A stretch of DNA of 64,000 nt from Myxococcales bacterium (GTDB lineage Bacteria > Myxococcota_A > UBA9160 > UBA4427). The DNA is taken from contig JAAZXM010000008.1 of NCBI GenBank assembly GCA_014240165.1, forward strand, positions 1-64,000, read 5' to 3'. The first letter of the stretch is position 1. Every line of letters begins with the position of its first letter. Both the position numbers and the translations under genes were made by a program. Below are positions 17,997 through 27,300 of the stretch, piece after piece. Under the pieces are notes generated by a model. It had not been told where the DNA came from. It did no database searches and saw only the letters and a program-made list of their open reading frames with translations.

Positions 17997-18144
17997 GCGC
18001 GTCTGAATGAGCGCGTCCGAATGAGCGCGTCCGAATGAGCGCGTCTGCGCGTCTGAATGAGCGCTTGTGAATGAGCGCGTCTGAATGAGCGCGTCTGAAT
18101 GAGCGCTTGTGAATGAGCGCTTATGAATGAGCGCTTATGAATGA
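17997..18144. repeat. 14-bp tandem repeat array (10 full units plus one 8-bp partial), GCGCKTSTGAATGA-type
   Basis: Units counted from 17997: gcgcgtctgaatga, gcgcgtccgaatga x2, gcgcgtct, gcgcgtctgaatga, gcgcttgtgaatga, gcgcgtctgaatga x2, gcgcttgtgaatga, gcgcttatgaatga x2. Confidence 0.97.
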
Positions 18145-18175
18145 GCGCGGCGGGTTCACCGCGCCCCGCTGGCTC

Positions 18176-19462
18176 TCAGCGCTCTTCGACTGGAACCCAA
18201 GCGGATTTCGCAGGACCGGTATAGACCTGGCGCGGGCGCCCGATCTTGAACTCGGGGTCGCCATGCAATTCGATCCACTGCGCGATCCAGCCCGGCAATC
18301 GGCCGAGGGCGAAGAGCGCGGTGAACATATTCGAAGGCGTTCCGATGGCGTCGTAGATCACCCCGGAATAAAAATCGACGTTGGGGTAGAGGCTGCGCTC
18401 GACGAAGTAGTCGTCCTTGAGCGCGATTTCCTCGAGTTCCACCGCGATCTCCAGCAATCGGCTGTGGACCCCGAGTTTGTTGAGTACGTCGAAGCAGGCC
18501 TTCTTGATGATCTTGGCCCGGGGGTCGAAGTTCTTGTAGACCCGGTGGCCGAAGCCCATCAGCCGCGAGGTGTCGTCGTTGCTCTTGGCGCGCTCGACGA
18601 ACTCTCGTCCGGTCATGCCCTCGTCGCGGATCGCCGCGAGCATCTCGATGACCTGTTGGTTGGCGCCGCCATGGAGCGGACCCCAGAGCGAGTTGATCCC
18701 CGCGGAGATGGCCCCGAAGAGGTTGACCATGGACGAACCCACCAGGCGGGTGGTGGAGGTGGAGCAGTTCTGCCCGTGGTCGGCGTGGAGAATGAAGAGC
18801 AGGTCTAGGGCTTTGCGCACGACCTCGTCTACTTCGTATTCCTCGCAGGGATTGCCGAACATCATCCAGAGGAAATTGCCCACGTAATCGAATTGGTTGT
18901 TCGGATACATGAAGGGCTGCCCCACCGAATGCTTGTACGCATAGGCGGCGAGGGTGGGAAATTTCGCGATCAAGCGGTGAACCGAGACCTCGACTTCGCG
19001 TTCGTCCCGGGGATCCAGGGAGTCGGGGTAGAAGGTCGCCAGGGCGCCCACCGCAGCCGAGCAGGCCGCCATGGGGTGGGCATCCTTGGGCAGCGAGGCG
19101 TAGAACTTGCGGAAATCCTCGTGCAGCATGGTGTGTCGGTTGATCGAGCGGGTGAAGTAGTCCAACTGGTCGGCCGTGGGGAGATTGCCGTACATCAGCA
19201 GGTAGGAGACTTCGAGGAAGGTGGACTTTTCGGCCAATTCTTCGATGGGGATGCCGCGGTAGCGCAGGATCCCCTTCTCACCGTCGATGAACGCGATGGC
19301 GCTCTGGCAGGAGCCGGTATTGGCGTAGCCCGGGTCGAGGGTGATATGGCCGGTGTCGGCTCGCAGGCGACTGATATCGATGGCCCGTTCGCCCTCGGTG
19401 CCTGTGACCACGGGGAGTTCGATCGTCTTACCGCCGACTCGAAGTTCTGCCGTATCCGCCAT
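18176..19462 (-). CDS. gltA: Citrate synthase
   Basis: ILRYRGIPIEELAEKSTFLEVSYLLMYG...GFGHRVYKNFDPRAKI...LYPNVDFYSGVIYDAIG. Confidence 0.97.
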   Translation of the reverse strand: MADTAELRVGGKTIELPVVTGTEGERAIDISRLRADTGHITLDPGYANTGSCQSAIAFIDGEKGILRYRGIPIEELAEKSTFLEVSYLLMYGNLPTADQLDYFTRSINRHTMLHEDFRKFYASLPKDAHPMAACSAAVGALATFYPDSLDPRDEREVEVSVHRLIAKFPTLAAYAYKHSVGQPFMYPNNQFDYVGNFLWMMFGNPCEEYEVDEVVRKALDLLFILHADHGQNCSTSTTRLVGSSMVNLFGAISAGINSLWGPLHGGANQQVIEMLAAIRDEGMTGREFVERAKSNDDTSRLMGFGHRVYKNFDPRAKIIKKACFDVLNKLGVHSRLLEIAVELEEIALKDDYFVERSLYPNVDFYSGVIYDAIGTPSNMFTALFALGRLPGWIAQWIELHGDPEFKIGRPRQVYTGPAKSAWVPVEER

Positions 19463-19587
19463 GGTCTTTGCCTCCCGAGAAGATTTGGGTTGATCGATCA
19501 GGCGGGCGACCCTTGGGCGCGAATCTTGGATTCACGCCGATCCTCGCACGCCAGCCTCCGTCCGTCCCTCCGCCGCCCGCGTCTCCT

Positions 19588-19624
19588 CGGGCAGTCGGGC
19601 GTCGGGTATTTTACCGACTGCCCG
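19588..19624 (-). promoter_or_regulatory. Perfect 11-bp inverted repeat overlapping a TAAAAT -10-like element upstream of gltA
   Basis: CGGGCAGTCGG (19588-19598) / CCGACTGCCCG (19614-19624), 15-nt loop containing TAAAAT on the minus strand. Confidence 0.5.
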
Positions 19625-19830
19625 GCTCCGGAACCGGATCGAAATGTCGCTTCGAGGGTGCCGACCGATCGCGCCTGTCAGCGCACGAGAGACTCGTCCC
19701 AATTGAGCCGCGGAATGAGGAGGGATTCAGAAGACACTAGCCAATCAGGGCCTTTTCTGACAGGGGAGCGCGAAGCGCTGTCCGCTCCCTCGGGCCCCTC
19801 GGGCGTGTCCCCCACGCGGGCTATTCGGGT

Positions 19831-20220
19831 TCAGCCGCCCTTGCGCTTGACGCGAAAGCCCCGTGCTTCGAGCTGCTCCACAACGGCGTCGCGCTGGTCG
19901 CCTTGAATTTCGATGGTGTCGTTTTTCAATGCGCCGCCGGTTCCGCATTGTCGCCTCAGGTCCCGCGCCAAGTCGCGCAATTCCGTCGCGGGCAATTGCA
20001 CGCCCTCGATGAGCGTGACGGTTTTGCCCCCGCGCCCGCGGCTGCTGCGGCCCACGCGAACCACGCCGTCGGATTGCGCGTTGCTCAAGCCCGCATCCCC
20101 ACGCGGTTGACCGCGGGGATTGGCGCGACATGCGCAGCGTCCCGAAGACAGCCCGCAATGCGGACACACGCGACCGTGTTCGGATGAGTAGACTGTTCTC
20201 GGTGCATCCCGGCGAGGCAT
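19831..20220 (-). CDS. SUI1/YciH family translation initiation factor-like protein
   Basis: GRGGKTVTLIEGVQLPATELRDLARDLRRQCGTGGALKNDTIEIQGDQRDAVVEQLEARGFRVKRKGG; N-terminal Cys cluster VCPHCGLSSGRCAC. Confidence 0.92.
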   Translation of the reverse strand: MPRRDAPRTVYSSEHGRVCPHCGLSSGRCACRANPRGQPRGDAGLSNAQSDGVVRVGRSSRGRGGKTVTLIEGVQLPATELRDLARDLRRQCGTGGALKNDTIEIQGDQRDAVVEQLEARGFRVKRKGG

Positions 20221-20239
20221 GGCGCGACGGTAGCCTCGT

Positions 20240-20869
20240 TCAGCGCGGCAGTCGCTTCCGGGAGGCCCAGCGCCCAATGACCGACCGAAGGGTCGGTTCG
20301 TCCTGGATCCCGCCGAAGGGCCAGTCGCCCAGCATGAAGGTGGGCACACCGCTGACCTGGGCATCCCGTGCTTGGTGCGTGCGGGCTTCGAGGTCGTCGA
20401 GACCGGCAGCGAGTGCATCCGCCGAAAACCCGACCCCCAGGTCCCGGGCGAGGCCCATGATTTCATCGGGTCGCTCCGGGCTTCTTCCTTCCTCGTAAAT
20501 CGCGCTGAAGACCCGTTCCCGCCAGCTGGCCGCGCGAAGGGGTTCGTCCTCGAGTCGAAGCGCGAGGGCGCCGGCGGGGCGCGAGTCGAGCCAATGACCC
20601 GGGAGCCGGATCGGCACACCGAAGGAATCGGCGATCTGGCGAATATCCCCCATTCGGGTCGCATCGAGGGGTTCGCCGCGCCGCCAGCCCGTCAAGCGCG
20701 TGAGGTCCACCGGGGTCCAGGCCAGATCCACCGCCAGGTCATCGAAGAAGGGTGCCATGCGCGCCAGAACGCGGTGGGCCACGTAGCACAGACTCGATGC
20801 GAAATCGTAATGGACCGGAATCGCGAGTCTTTCCGGAACCGCTTCCGGCGTGGAGGAGCCGCTCGCCAT
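20240..20869 (-). CDS. DsbA-family / 2-hydroxychromene-2-carboxylate isomerase-like protein
   Basis: HYDFASSLCYVAHRVLARM...GRSPERPDEIMGLARDLG...AQVSGVPTFMLGDWPFGGIQDEPTL (cis-Pro VPTF). Confidence 0.8.
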   Translation of the reverse strand: MASGSSTPEAVPERLAIPVHYDFASSLCYVAHRVLARMAPFFDDLAVDLAWTPVDLTRLTGWRRGEPLDATRMGDIRQIADSFGVPIRLPGHWLDSRPAGALALRLEDEPLRAASWRERVFSAIYEEGRSPERPDEIMGLARDLGVGFSADALAAGLDDLEARTHQARDAQVSGVPTFMLGDWPFGGIQDEPTLRSVIGRWASRKRLPR

Positions 20870-20874
20870 CTCGC

Positions 20875-21318
20875 CTAGGGGTTGGCTGCCGCGAGGTTGC
20901 GGTGATCGACCATGATGCAGCGGTCCTGGATGACCTCGATTCCCGCGTTGCGGAGTCGCTCGGCGGAGGGGCCGTCCTGGATTCCCAATTGCATCCAAAC
21001 CGCCTGGGGACGGGGCGCCAGGCCGAGAATTTCGTCCACATGGCCGGCAATATGCTGGGAGGCCCGGAAGAGGTTGACGATATCGATGGGCGGGGCGGAC
21101 GCGGGAAGTTCGGACAGGCTCGCGTAGGCGGGCTCGCCCAGGACCTCTTTCAATTTGGGGTTCACCGGGATCACCCGGTACCCGTTCGCCTGCATGTAGC
21201 GGGGAACCTGGTAGGCATCCTCGTTTTCGGCCGCCTTGATGCCCACCACCGCGATGGTTTGGCTGGCCTCGAAGAGTGGGCCGAAGTCGCTGTCGGGCGA
21301 GTGGTTGCTCAAGTTCAT
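20875..21318 (-). CDS. CoA-binding domain protein (YccU-like)
   Basis: QTIAVVGIKAAENEDAYQVPRYMQANGYRVIPVNPKLKEVLGEPAYASL...QAVWMQLGIQDGPSAERLRNAGIEVIQDRCIMVDHRNL. Confidence 0.9.
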   Translation of the reverse strand: MNLSNHSPDSDFGPLFEASQTIAVVGIKAAENEDAYQVPRYMQANGYRVIPVNPKLKEVLGEPAYASLSELPASAPPIDIVNLFRASQHIAGHVDEILGLAPRPQAVWMQLGIQDGPSAERLRNAGIEVIQDRCIMVDHRNLAAANP

Positions 21319-21446
21319 CCCCTCCGGGCTTGCGCGGGGTCTCGGCCGATCTTTTGCCGCCGGCCTCGGCCACGAAGTTCCGCGTCGTAGGGGAGGGTAC
21401 CCCTCCGCCTCGACACCTGCCCGCGCACCCGATAGGGTACTGCGCC

Positions 21447-22835
21447 ATGTTCCCGTCACGCCCACGCTTCTCTTCCCGCCGCCGGGCCCGTCATGGGTGG
21501 GTCGCGACGGGCCTGCTGATTCAGACGCTCGTCGGGGGCACCGCCCTGGGCGTCGATGATCCCGCCGCCCGAATGCAGGAGACGGTTCTTTCCAACGGCC
21601 TGACGGTTCTCACCCTGGAGGATCACAGCACGCCGGTGGTGGCCTTCCAGATGTGGGTCCGGGCGGGCTCCAAGGACGAGACCTTCCACACGGGGATCGC
21701 CCATCTTTTCGAACATATGATGTTCAAGGGCTCCGAGAACGTCGGCCCGGAAGAGCATGCCCGGTTGGTGGGGGCGCGGGGCGGCCGGATCAACGCGTAT
21801 ACGAACCGCGATGTGACGGTCTACCACGAGGATGTCACCGCGGAGTCCCTGCCCCTGGTGCTGGCCCTGGAGGCCGAGCGCCTCCAGCATCTCGACATCA
21901 GCGAAGAGACCCTGGAGAGCGAGCGCGAGGTGGTCCTCGAAGAGCGGCGGATGCGGACCGAGGACCGTCCCGGAGGCCGCGCCTTCGAGGCTTTGGCAGC
22001 GCTCACCTGGCAGGCGCATCCCTATCATTGGCCGGTGATCGGTTGGAGGGCCGATATCGAGGCGGTCACCGTGGAGGCCTGTCGCGCGTTCTTCGATACG
22101 TACTACTCGGCGAACAATATCGTGTTGGTGATCGTGGGCGATATCGATACCGCTGAGACCCTGGCCCTGGTGGAGCAGGAATTCGGCAGCTTGCGCCAGG
22201 CCGAGGTGATTCCCCGGAACCCCGGCAAGGTGGTGGAACAACGCGGCGAGCGGCGCGCGACCATTCTCTACCCGGCGCGGATCGCCCTGCTCTACGCGGC
22301 CTGGCATGCACCCGAGTCGGGGCATCCCGACGGCAATGCGCTGGACGTGGCGAGCCAGATCCTCTCCGCCGGGCGCTCGAGTCGCCTCTATCGGAAACTC
22401 GTCTACGAGAACGAACAGGCGCTCTACGCCGAGGGAGGCTATTGGGAACTTCAGGAGGCGGGGCTCTTCTTCGCTGTGGCCGGGGTGCGCCCGGGAGAGG
22501 ACATCAATGCCGTGGAGGCCGCTTTCTTCGACGAGATCGAGCGCATGGCGACTGATTCCGTAAGCCCAGCTGAACTGGAAAAGGCCAAGCGGCAACTCGA
22601 GGTTCGTCTGGTGGAGGGGCTGTCGACGGCCCATTCCCTGGCGAGCCGAGTCGGCAACGACTACGTCTTTCTGGGCCGGGTGCGTAGCCTGGACGAACGC
22701 CTGGCCTCGATTCGGGCGGTGAGTGCCGAGGATGTGCAGCGGGTGGTGAGTCAGTACCTCGTTCAGGACAAGCGCAGCGTGGTGCACGTCGTTTCCCCGC
22801 CCGCCGAAGATGGGTCCGAGGGGGGCGAACGATGA
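21447..22835 (+). CDS. M16 family zinc metallopeptidase (catalytic-type)
   Basis: HLFEHMMFKGSENV HxxEH motif with downstream E; signal peptide. Confidence 0.93.
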   Translation: MFPSRPRFSSRRRARHGWVATGLLIQTLVGGTALGVDDPAARMQETVLSNGLTVLTLEDHSTPVVAFQMWVRAGSKDETFHTGIAHLFEHMMFKGSENVGPEEHARLVGARGGRINAYTNRDVTVYHEDVTAESLPLVLALEAERLQHLDISEETLESEREVVLEERRMRTEDRPGGRAFEALAALTWQAHPYHWPVIGWRADIEAVTVEACRAFFDTYYSANNIVLVIVGDIDTAETLALVEQEFGSLRQAEVIPRNPGKVVEQRGERRATILYPARIALLYAAWHAPESGHPDGNALDVASQILSAGRSSRLYRKLVYENEQALYAEGGYWELQEAGLFFAVAGVRPGEDINAVEAAFFDEIERMATDSVSPAELEKAKRQLEVRLVEGLSTAHSLASRVGNDYVFLGRVRSLDERLASIRAVSAEDVQRVVSQYLVQDKRSVVHVVSPPAEDGSEGGER

Positions 22836-24307
22836 AGATCTACCGCTCGCGCCCGGGGACGGGCTTCCGCAACGGGGTTCTCGGTTTCCTGATTCTGATC
22901 GGGGCGGGGTCCTGGGGCTGCGCCGGAGGGTTGGGCGCCCAGCATGCATGGGAACAGCCGCCGCCCGCGCTGAAGCAAGGCCCCGTGGTATCCGCCGAGG
23001 CCTTGACCCGAGTTCGCCTGGATAATGGCCTCACGGTCATCGTGCTCGAAGATCACCGTTTGCCCACGGTCAGCCTCGGGGTGACGGTGCGCAGCGGAGC
23101 CGGATCGGTGCCGCGGGGTCGTGCCGGGCTGGCGCGGCTCGTGGCCGAGTTGATGAATCGCGGCGCCGGAGATCGCGACGCCCTGGCGCTGGCCGAAGCC
23201 GTGGATGCCCTGGGCGCCTCGCTCAGCGTATCGGCAGGCTGGGATTCCATGTCGGTCGACGTTTCGGGTCTTTCCCGGGACTTGGATTTCCTGCTCTCGA
23301 TCCTGGCCGATGTCGTACTCGAGCCGCGTTTCGATGCCGGTGAATTCGAGAAGGCGCGCACCGAGCAATTGGCGGCGCTGGAAGCGGCCAACGACAACCC
23401 AGCGGAACTCGTGCGGCGCGAGGCCATGGAAATTCTCTACCCGAAGCATCGCTACGGTCTCCCCACCTCGGGTCGCAAGGAGACCATTGAATCCCTGGAT
23501 AGGGAAGCGGTTCGCGATCTCCATCGGCGTTTCTTCGTGCCCGGCAACGCCATCGTGTCGGTTTCTGGCGACGTGGATGCCGATCGCTTCGTGGCTGCCC
23601 TGGGTTCGGTCTTCGGCGGGTGGAGCGCGGAGGCGGGCGCGGCTTCCTCTTTCGCTTCGACGCCCGCGCCTCCGGCCATCACCCCGGGCGCCCGGCGGAT
23701 TCTCATCGCGGACAAGCCGGATCTCAACCAGGCACGCATCATCATTGCCCACGAGGGCATCGCGCGAAAAGATCCGCGCCGGATCATCGCCGGCCTGATG
23801 AACGCGACCCTGGGCGGAAGCGGCTTCTCGTCCCGCCTGATGGCCAAGCTGCGCTCGGAAGAGGGGCTGACCTACGGGGTGCGTTCGGGCTTCGGGATGC
23901 GGAGCCAGCCGGGGCCGTTTTCGATTTCGACCTTTACCCGGGTGGCGGAGACCCGCCGGGCGGTGGATCTGTTGCTGGAGCAGTTGGAGGGGATGCGGAC
24001 GTCCAATCCCCAGAGCTCGGCAGAGCTAGCCGATGCGAAGAGTTATAACGTGGGCCAATTCGGGCTGGGTCTCGAGACCTCGGCGGCAGTGACCGCGGGC
24101 CTGGTGAGCCTGGATGTCTACGGCTTGCCCGCGGACTCTCTCGACACCTACCGGGCGCGGGTCAGCCAGGTGACCGCAGCGCAGACGCGCCGGGTGGCGG
24201 AGGAATTATTGCATCCGTCCCGGGCGGCCATCATTCTCCTGGGCCCCGCGAATGTCCTGGCGCCCCAATTCGAGGACATGGGCCAGGTCGAAGTCGTCAA
24301 GCCCTGA
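22832..24307 (+). CDS. M16 family peptidase-like protein, HxxEH motif degenerate
   Basis: LDNGLTVIVLEDHRLPTVSLGVTVRSGAGSVPRGRAGLARLVAELMNRG: HxxEH replaced by RLVAE; M16 C-terminal domain present; ATGA overlap with upstream gene. Confidence 0.9.
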   Translation: MKIYRSRPGTGFRNGVLGFLILIGAGSWGCAGGLGAQHAWEQPPPALKQGPVVSAEALTRVRLDNGLTVIVLEDHRLPTVSLGVTVRSGAGSVPRGRAGLARLVAELMNRGAGDRDALALAEAVDALGASLSVSAGWDSMSVDVSGLSRDLDFLLSILADVVLEPRFDAGEFEKARTEQLAALEAANDNPAELVRREAMEILYPKHRYGLPTSGRKETIESLDREAVRDLHRRFFVPGNAIVSVSGDVDADRFVAALGSVFGGWSAEAGAASSFASTPAPPAITPGARRILIADKPDLNQARIIIAHEGIARKDPRRIIAGLMNATLGGSGFSSRLMAKLRSEEGLTYGVRSGFGMRSQPGPFSISTFTRVAETRRAVDLLLEQLEGMRTSNPQSSAELADAKSYNVGQFGLGLETSAAVTAGLVSLDVYGLPADSLDTYRARVSQVTAAQTRRVAEELLHPSRAAIILLGPANVLAPQFEDMGQVEVVKP

Positions 24308-24364
24308 ACGGGCGCCCGCGAACCCCTCGCGGCCCCTTCGAATTGGCGCGGCCCGCTTTACGCC

Positions 24365-27300
24365 CTACTCGCCGAAGATGTCGAGGACATCGCTGCCGCG
24401 TACGTAGCGCGAGGGCTGGATCGCTTCGGCGAGTTCGCGGGTGCTGATGCCTTCGGGCCGGATCGCTTCGAGCCAGCCCGCCTGGATGGGCCGGTACTCG
24501 CCGGGGGTGAGCCCCAGGCCGCGATGCATGGCAAAGAGGGTGTCGAGATCTTCCAGGGCCTTGTAGGCCGCGAAGAGTGAACTCGGGCGATTCTTGACGA
24601 AGCGCCGCAACTCGAAGCCCACCACGCGCCGAGCGCCGGAGGTTCGCAGATAGCGATCGAGGGCGGTTTGCAATGCGGCGCGCACATGCTGCGCCCTGCC
24701 GTAGCGCGGTCCGAGGAGTTCGTTCAGCAAGGCCACCGCCCGCGCTGCCTCGGTCCCCTCGATCCGGGCATCGGAGACGGGAAGCGGTCCGCGCCCCCAA
24801 CGGGTCAACCCCTGGCCCACGTCGTCGATGAGCGTGGCTCCGCGGAGTTGGCTCATATATTCGGCGGGGCTCATGGGCTGGATATCGATGCCGAGTTCCT
24901 CCACCGACGCGTGGTTGAAGGGCAGCCACGGTGCGGCCACCCAGGCTGGGGGCGTGGGCACGTGTTCGGATTCGATGAACATGGTGCTGGGGTCATCCCG
25001 GGATCCGCCGCTCGGGTGCAGGTCAGCGAGGGATGAGTAGTTCGGCGGGATGACGAGGTCCGCAAGGGTCAGGATCTGGCCGTCGGCGCGGCTCTGGAAG
25101 GTCGAGAAGGGGAGCATCCAATCCGGGGTGGCTTGGGGGTCCGGGATGCCGAAGACGGGATCGTCGCCCGTGCCGCTGAGTTCGATGGTGCCCTGGAAAT
25201 CGATGGCGTTGGCCACGTAGTCCACGCCGCCATCGGGTCGCACGAGGCCTGCCGCGTCGACGTATTGCCCCGCAGCCCGGCGCTGGATTTCGATCACGTC
25301 CGCATCCACCAGGATTTCCAGCGCGGAGAGATCGCCCAGGACGGCCCGGCCATTGCCGGCGTCCGTTCGGGAAGTCAGCGTCAGGTTGCCCGCGACGGAC
25401 AGCCTCTCTCCTGTTCCCATGGAGAAACGATCGGCCTCGATCAGGAGATCGCCGCTGCGTTTGAAGATCGTGGAAGCGACAGGTGCGCGCTCGGTGTGGG
25501 CGAACTCGAAATCGGCAACCAGGTCGCCTCCTGCAAGGATCTCGATTTCGTCTGCGCGCAGGATGAAGGGATCGCTGGAGTCTCCGCCGAGCCCCAGCGT
25601 CGCAAGGTCAGCCGGGTTCGATTGGGGAGTCGGGTCAAAATTGACTCGGAAGAGTTCGAGTTCGCTGGTCGCGCCGATATTTCCATCCAACAGGGCCTGG
25701 CCTCGAACTGCAATCACGAGTTCATCGCTGGCGTCGTCCCCGGGCTCGTCTGCGGCTTCGACGGTCGAGGTCAGGTGGACGACGTCGCCCGCGAGTTCGA
25801 CGCGCCCGTCCACGGTGACGTCGCCGTTGTAGATCTGATCGCCCAGGGTGAGGATGCCGAGTGCCTGGGGGTCCGAGGAGGTGCTGGTCGGTCCATCCAG
25901 GAAAATCTGGGCGGGGTCGCTCGCGTCGCCCACGGTCAGTGACTCGAGGACCAAGTCGAAGTCCGAGGCCGAGGCTCCGTTTCTCAGGGTGATATTCGCG
26001 CCGTCCAGGGTCAGTCTGGAGAAAGCCAATTTATCGAAGAGGGTGTCGGCAAGCGTGATGCTGCCCAGGGTTCGGATCGTGTAGTCGACCGCAGCCGCGT
26101 TGCTGGGCCCGAGTTGGGTCACCGGGTTGGGAAGGCATCCCCCGCTGCAATCCCCTGCGCTCTCGTCGAAGTCGGCGTCCTGCTGGAAGAGGAGCGCGAG
26201 GGGCGAGGTGGGGAAGAAGTTGCCCTGATTGTCGAAGGCGCTGGCACCGAGCAGAAGGAGGTCGTTGTTTTCGGCCTTGATGACCCCGGTCCCGGTGGTC
26301 ACGAACTCGATACGCGGCGCGAAAACCGTGAACGAGTCGTAGGGTGAGCTCGTGGATCCCGAGAGGAAATCCAACGAGTTTCCGCCGTTCTGTTCCAGGC
26401 GAACCGTGTTCTCGGTATCGAGGCCGAGACCCGCGCCCAGCAGCACATTATGTGCATCCAGCGCGGGGATGGGATTGCCCGGATTCGTGAAGTTGACGAA
26501 CTCGTGGATCCGAATATCCCCTGCGATGGAATCCATTTGGAGTTGGTTCAGCCGGGTGGGGGCGCCGTCCTTGTCGGTCGCGGAGATCTGGCTCGTGAGG
26601 GGGATCAAGCTCTCGCCTTCGGCGAGTTCGGCCGAGCCGAGCGCGGCCGAGTCGAGCAGGCTCCCCTGCTGGCGGATCAGCAGCGAGGCCTTGCTGGAGT
26701 CGAGATCGTGGAGTCGTAAACTGACGGCGGCATTCCCCGCCGCGTCGCGAACGTTGACCACAGGCCGACTCTCCGAGGCGGGGGCGTCGGGGTAGAGGGG
26801 CAGCAGCGGGTCGTCACCGGCGCTGAGCAAAAGGGTGTTGGCATCAAGAATTACGTTGCCCGCGAAGTCCATGTCGCCTTCGCCGAGCAGGCCGGCGCGC
26901 AGTTGCAGGAAGCCTTCGCTGCGGATCTCGAGGTCCGTGGCGGCTCCGGATCTTTCCACCACCCAGCCGAAGGGGTTGACGGCGACCAGGGAGGAGAGGT
27001 CGAAGCTGGCTCCGTTGAATGCGATGGTGCGCGTCGTCGAAGGTTCGAAATTCCTCGACTCCAGGGAGAGGGTCAGGTCGGCCCCGACGACACTATCCGG
27101 GGTGATCTCAATCCCGCCGTTCCAACTGGTCAAGACCACCTGGTTGAGGGCGGCGTTCCCCGCGGCCCCGAGTTGAGTGGCCGGGTCGATGAAATTCTGG
27201 TTGGACGAGTCCAGGGGATCTTGGGTGAGCAGGTCGCCGTCCTGATCCACGCTGATCAGGAGGGGAGACTCGGCGGGCAGGGTGTCGAAGTCGATGGCCG

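Noticed and set aside
17997-18144. Considered as a CRISPR array
   Set aside because: Repeats are 14 bp, directly abutting with no unique spacers, and there are no cas genes.
18137-18808. Plus-strand ORF starting at the last repeat unit (MNERGGFTAPRW...)
   Set aside because: Mostly antisense to gltA; no family resemblance.
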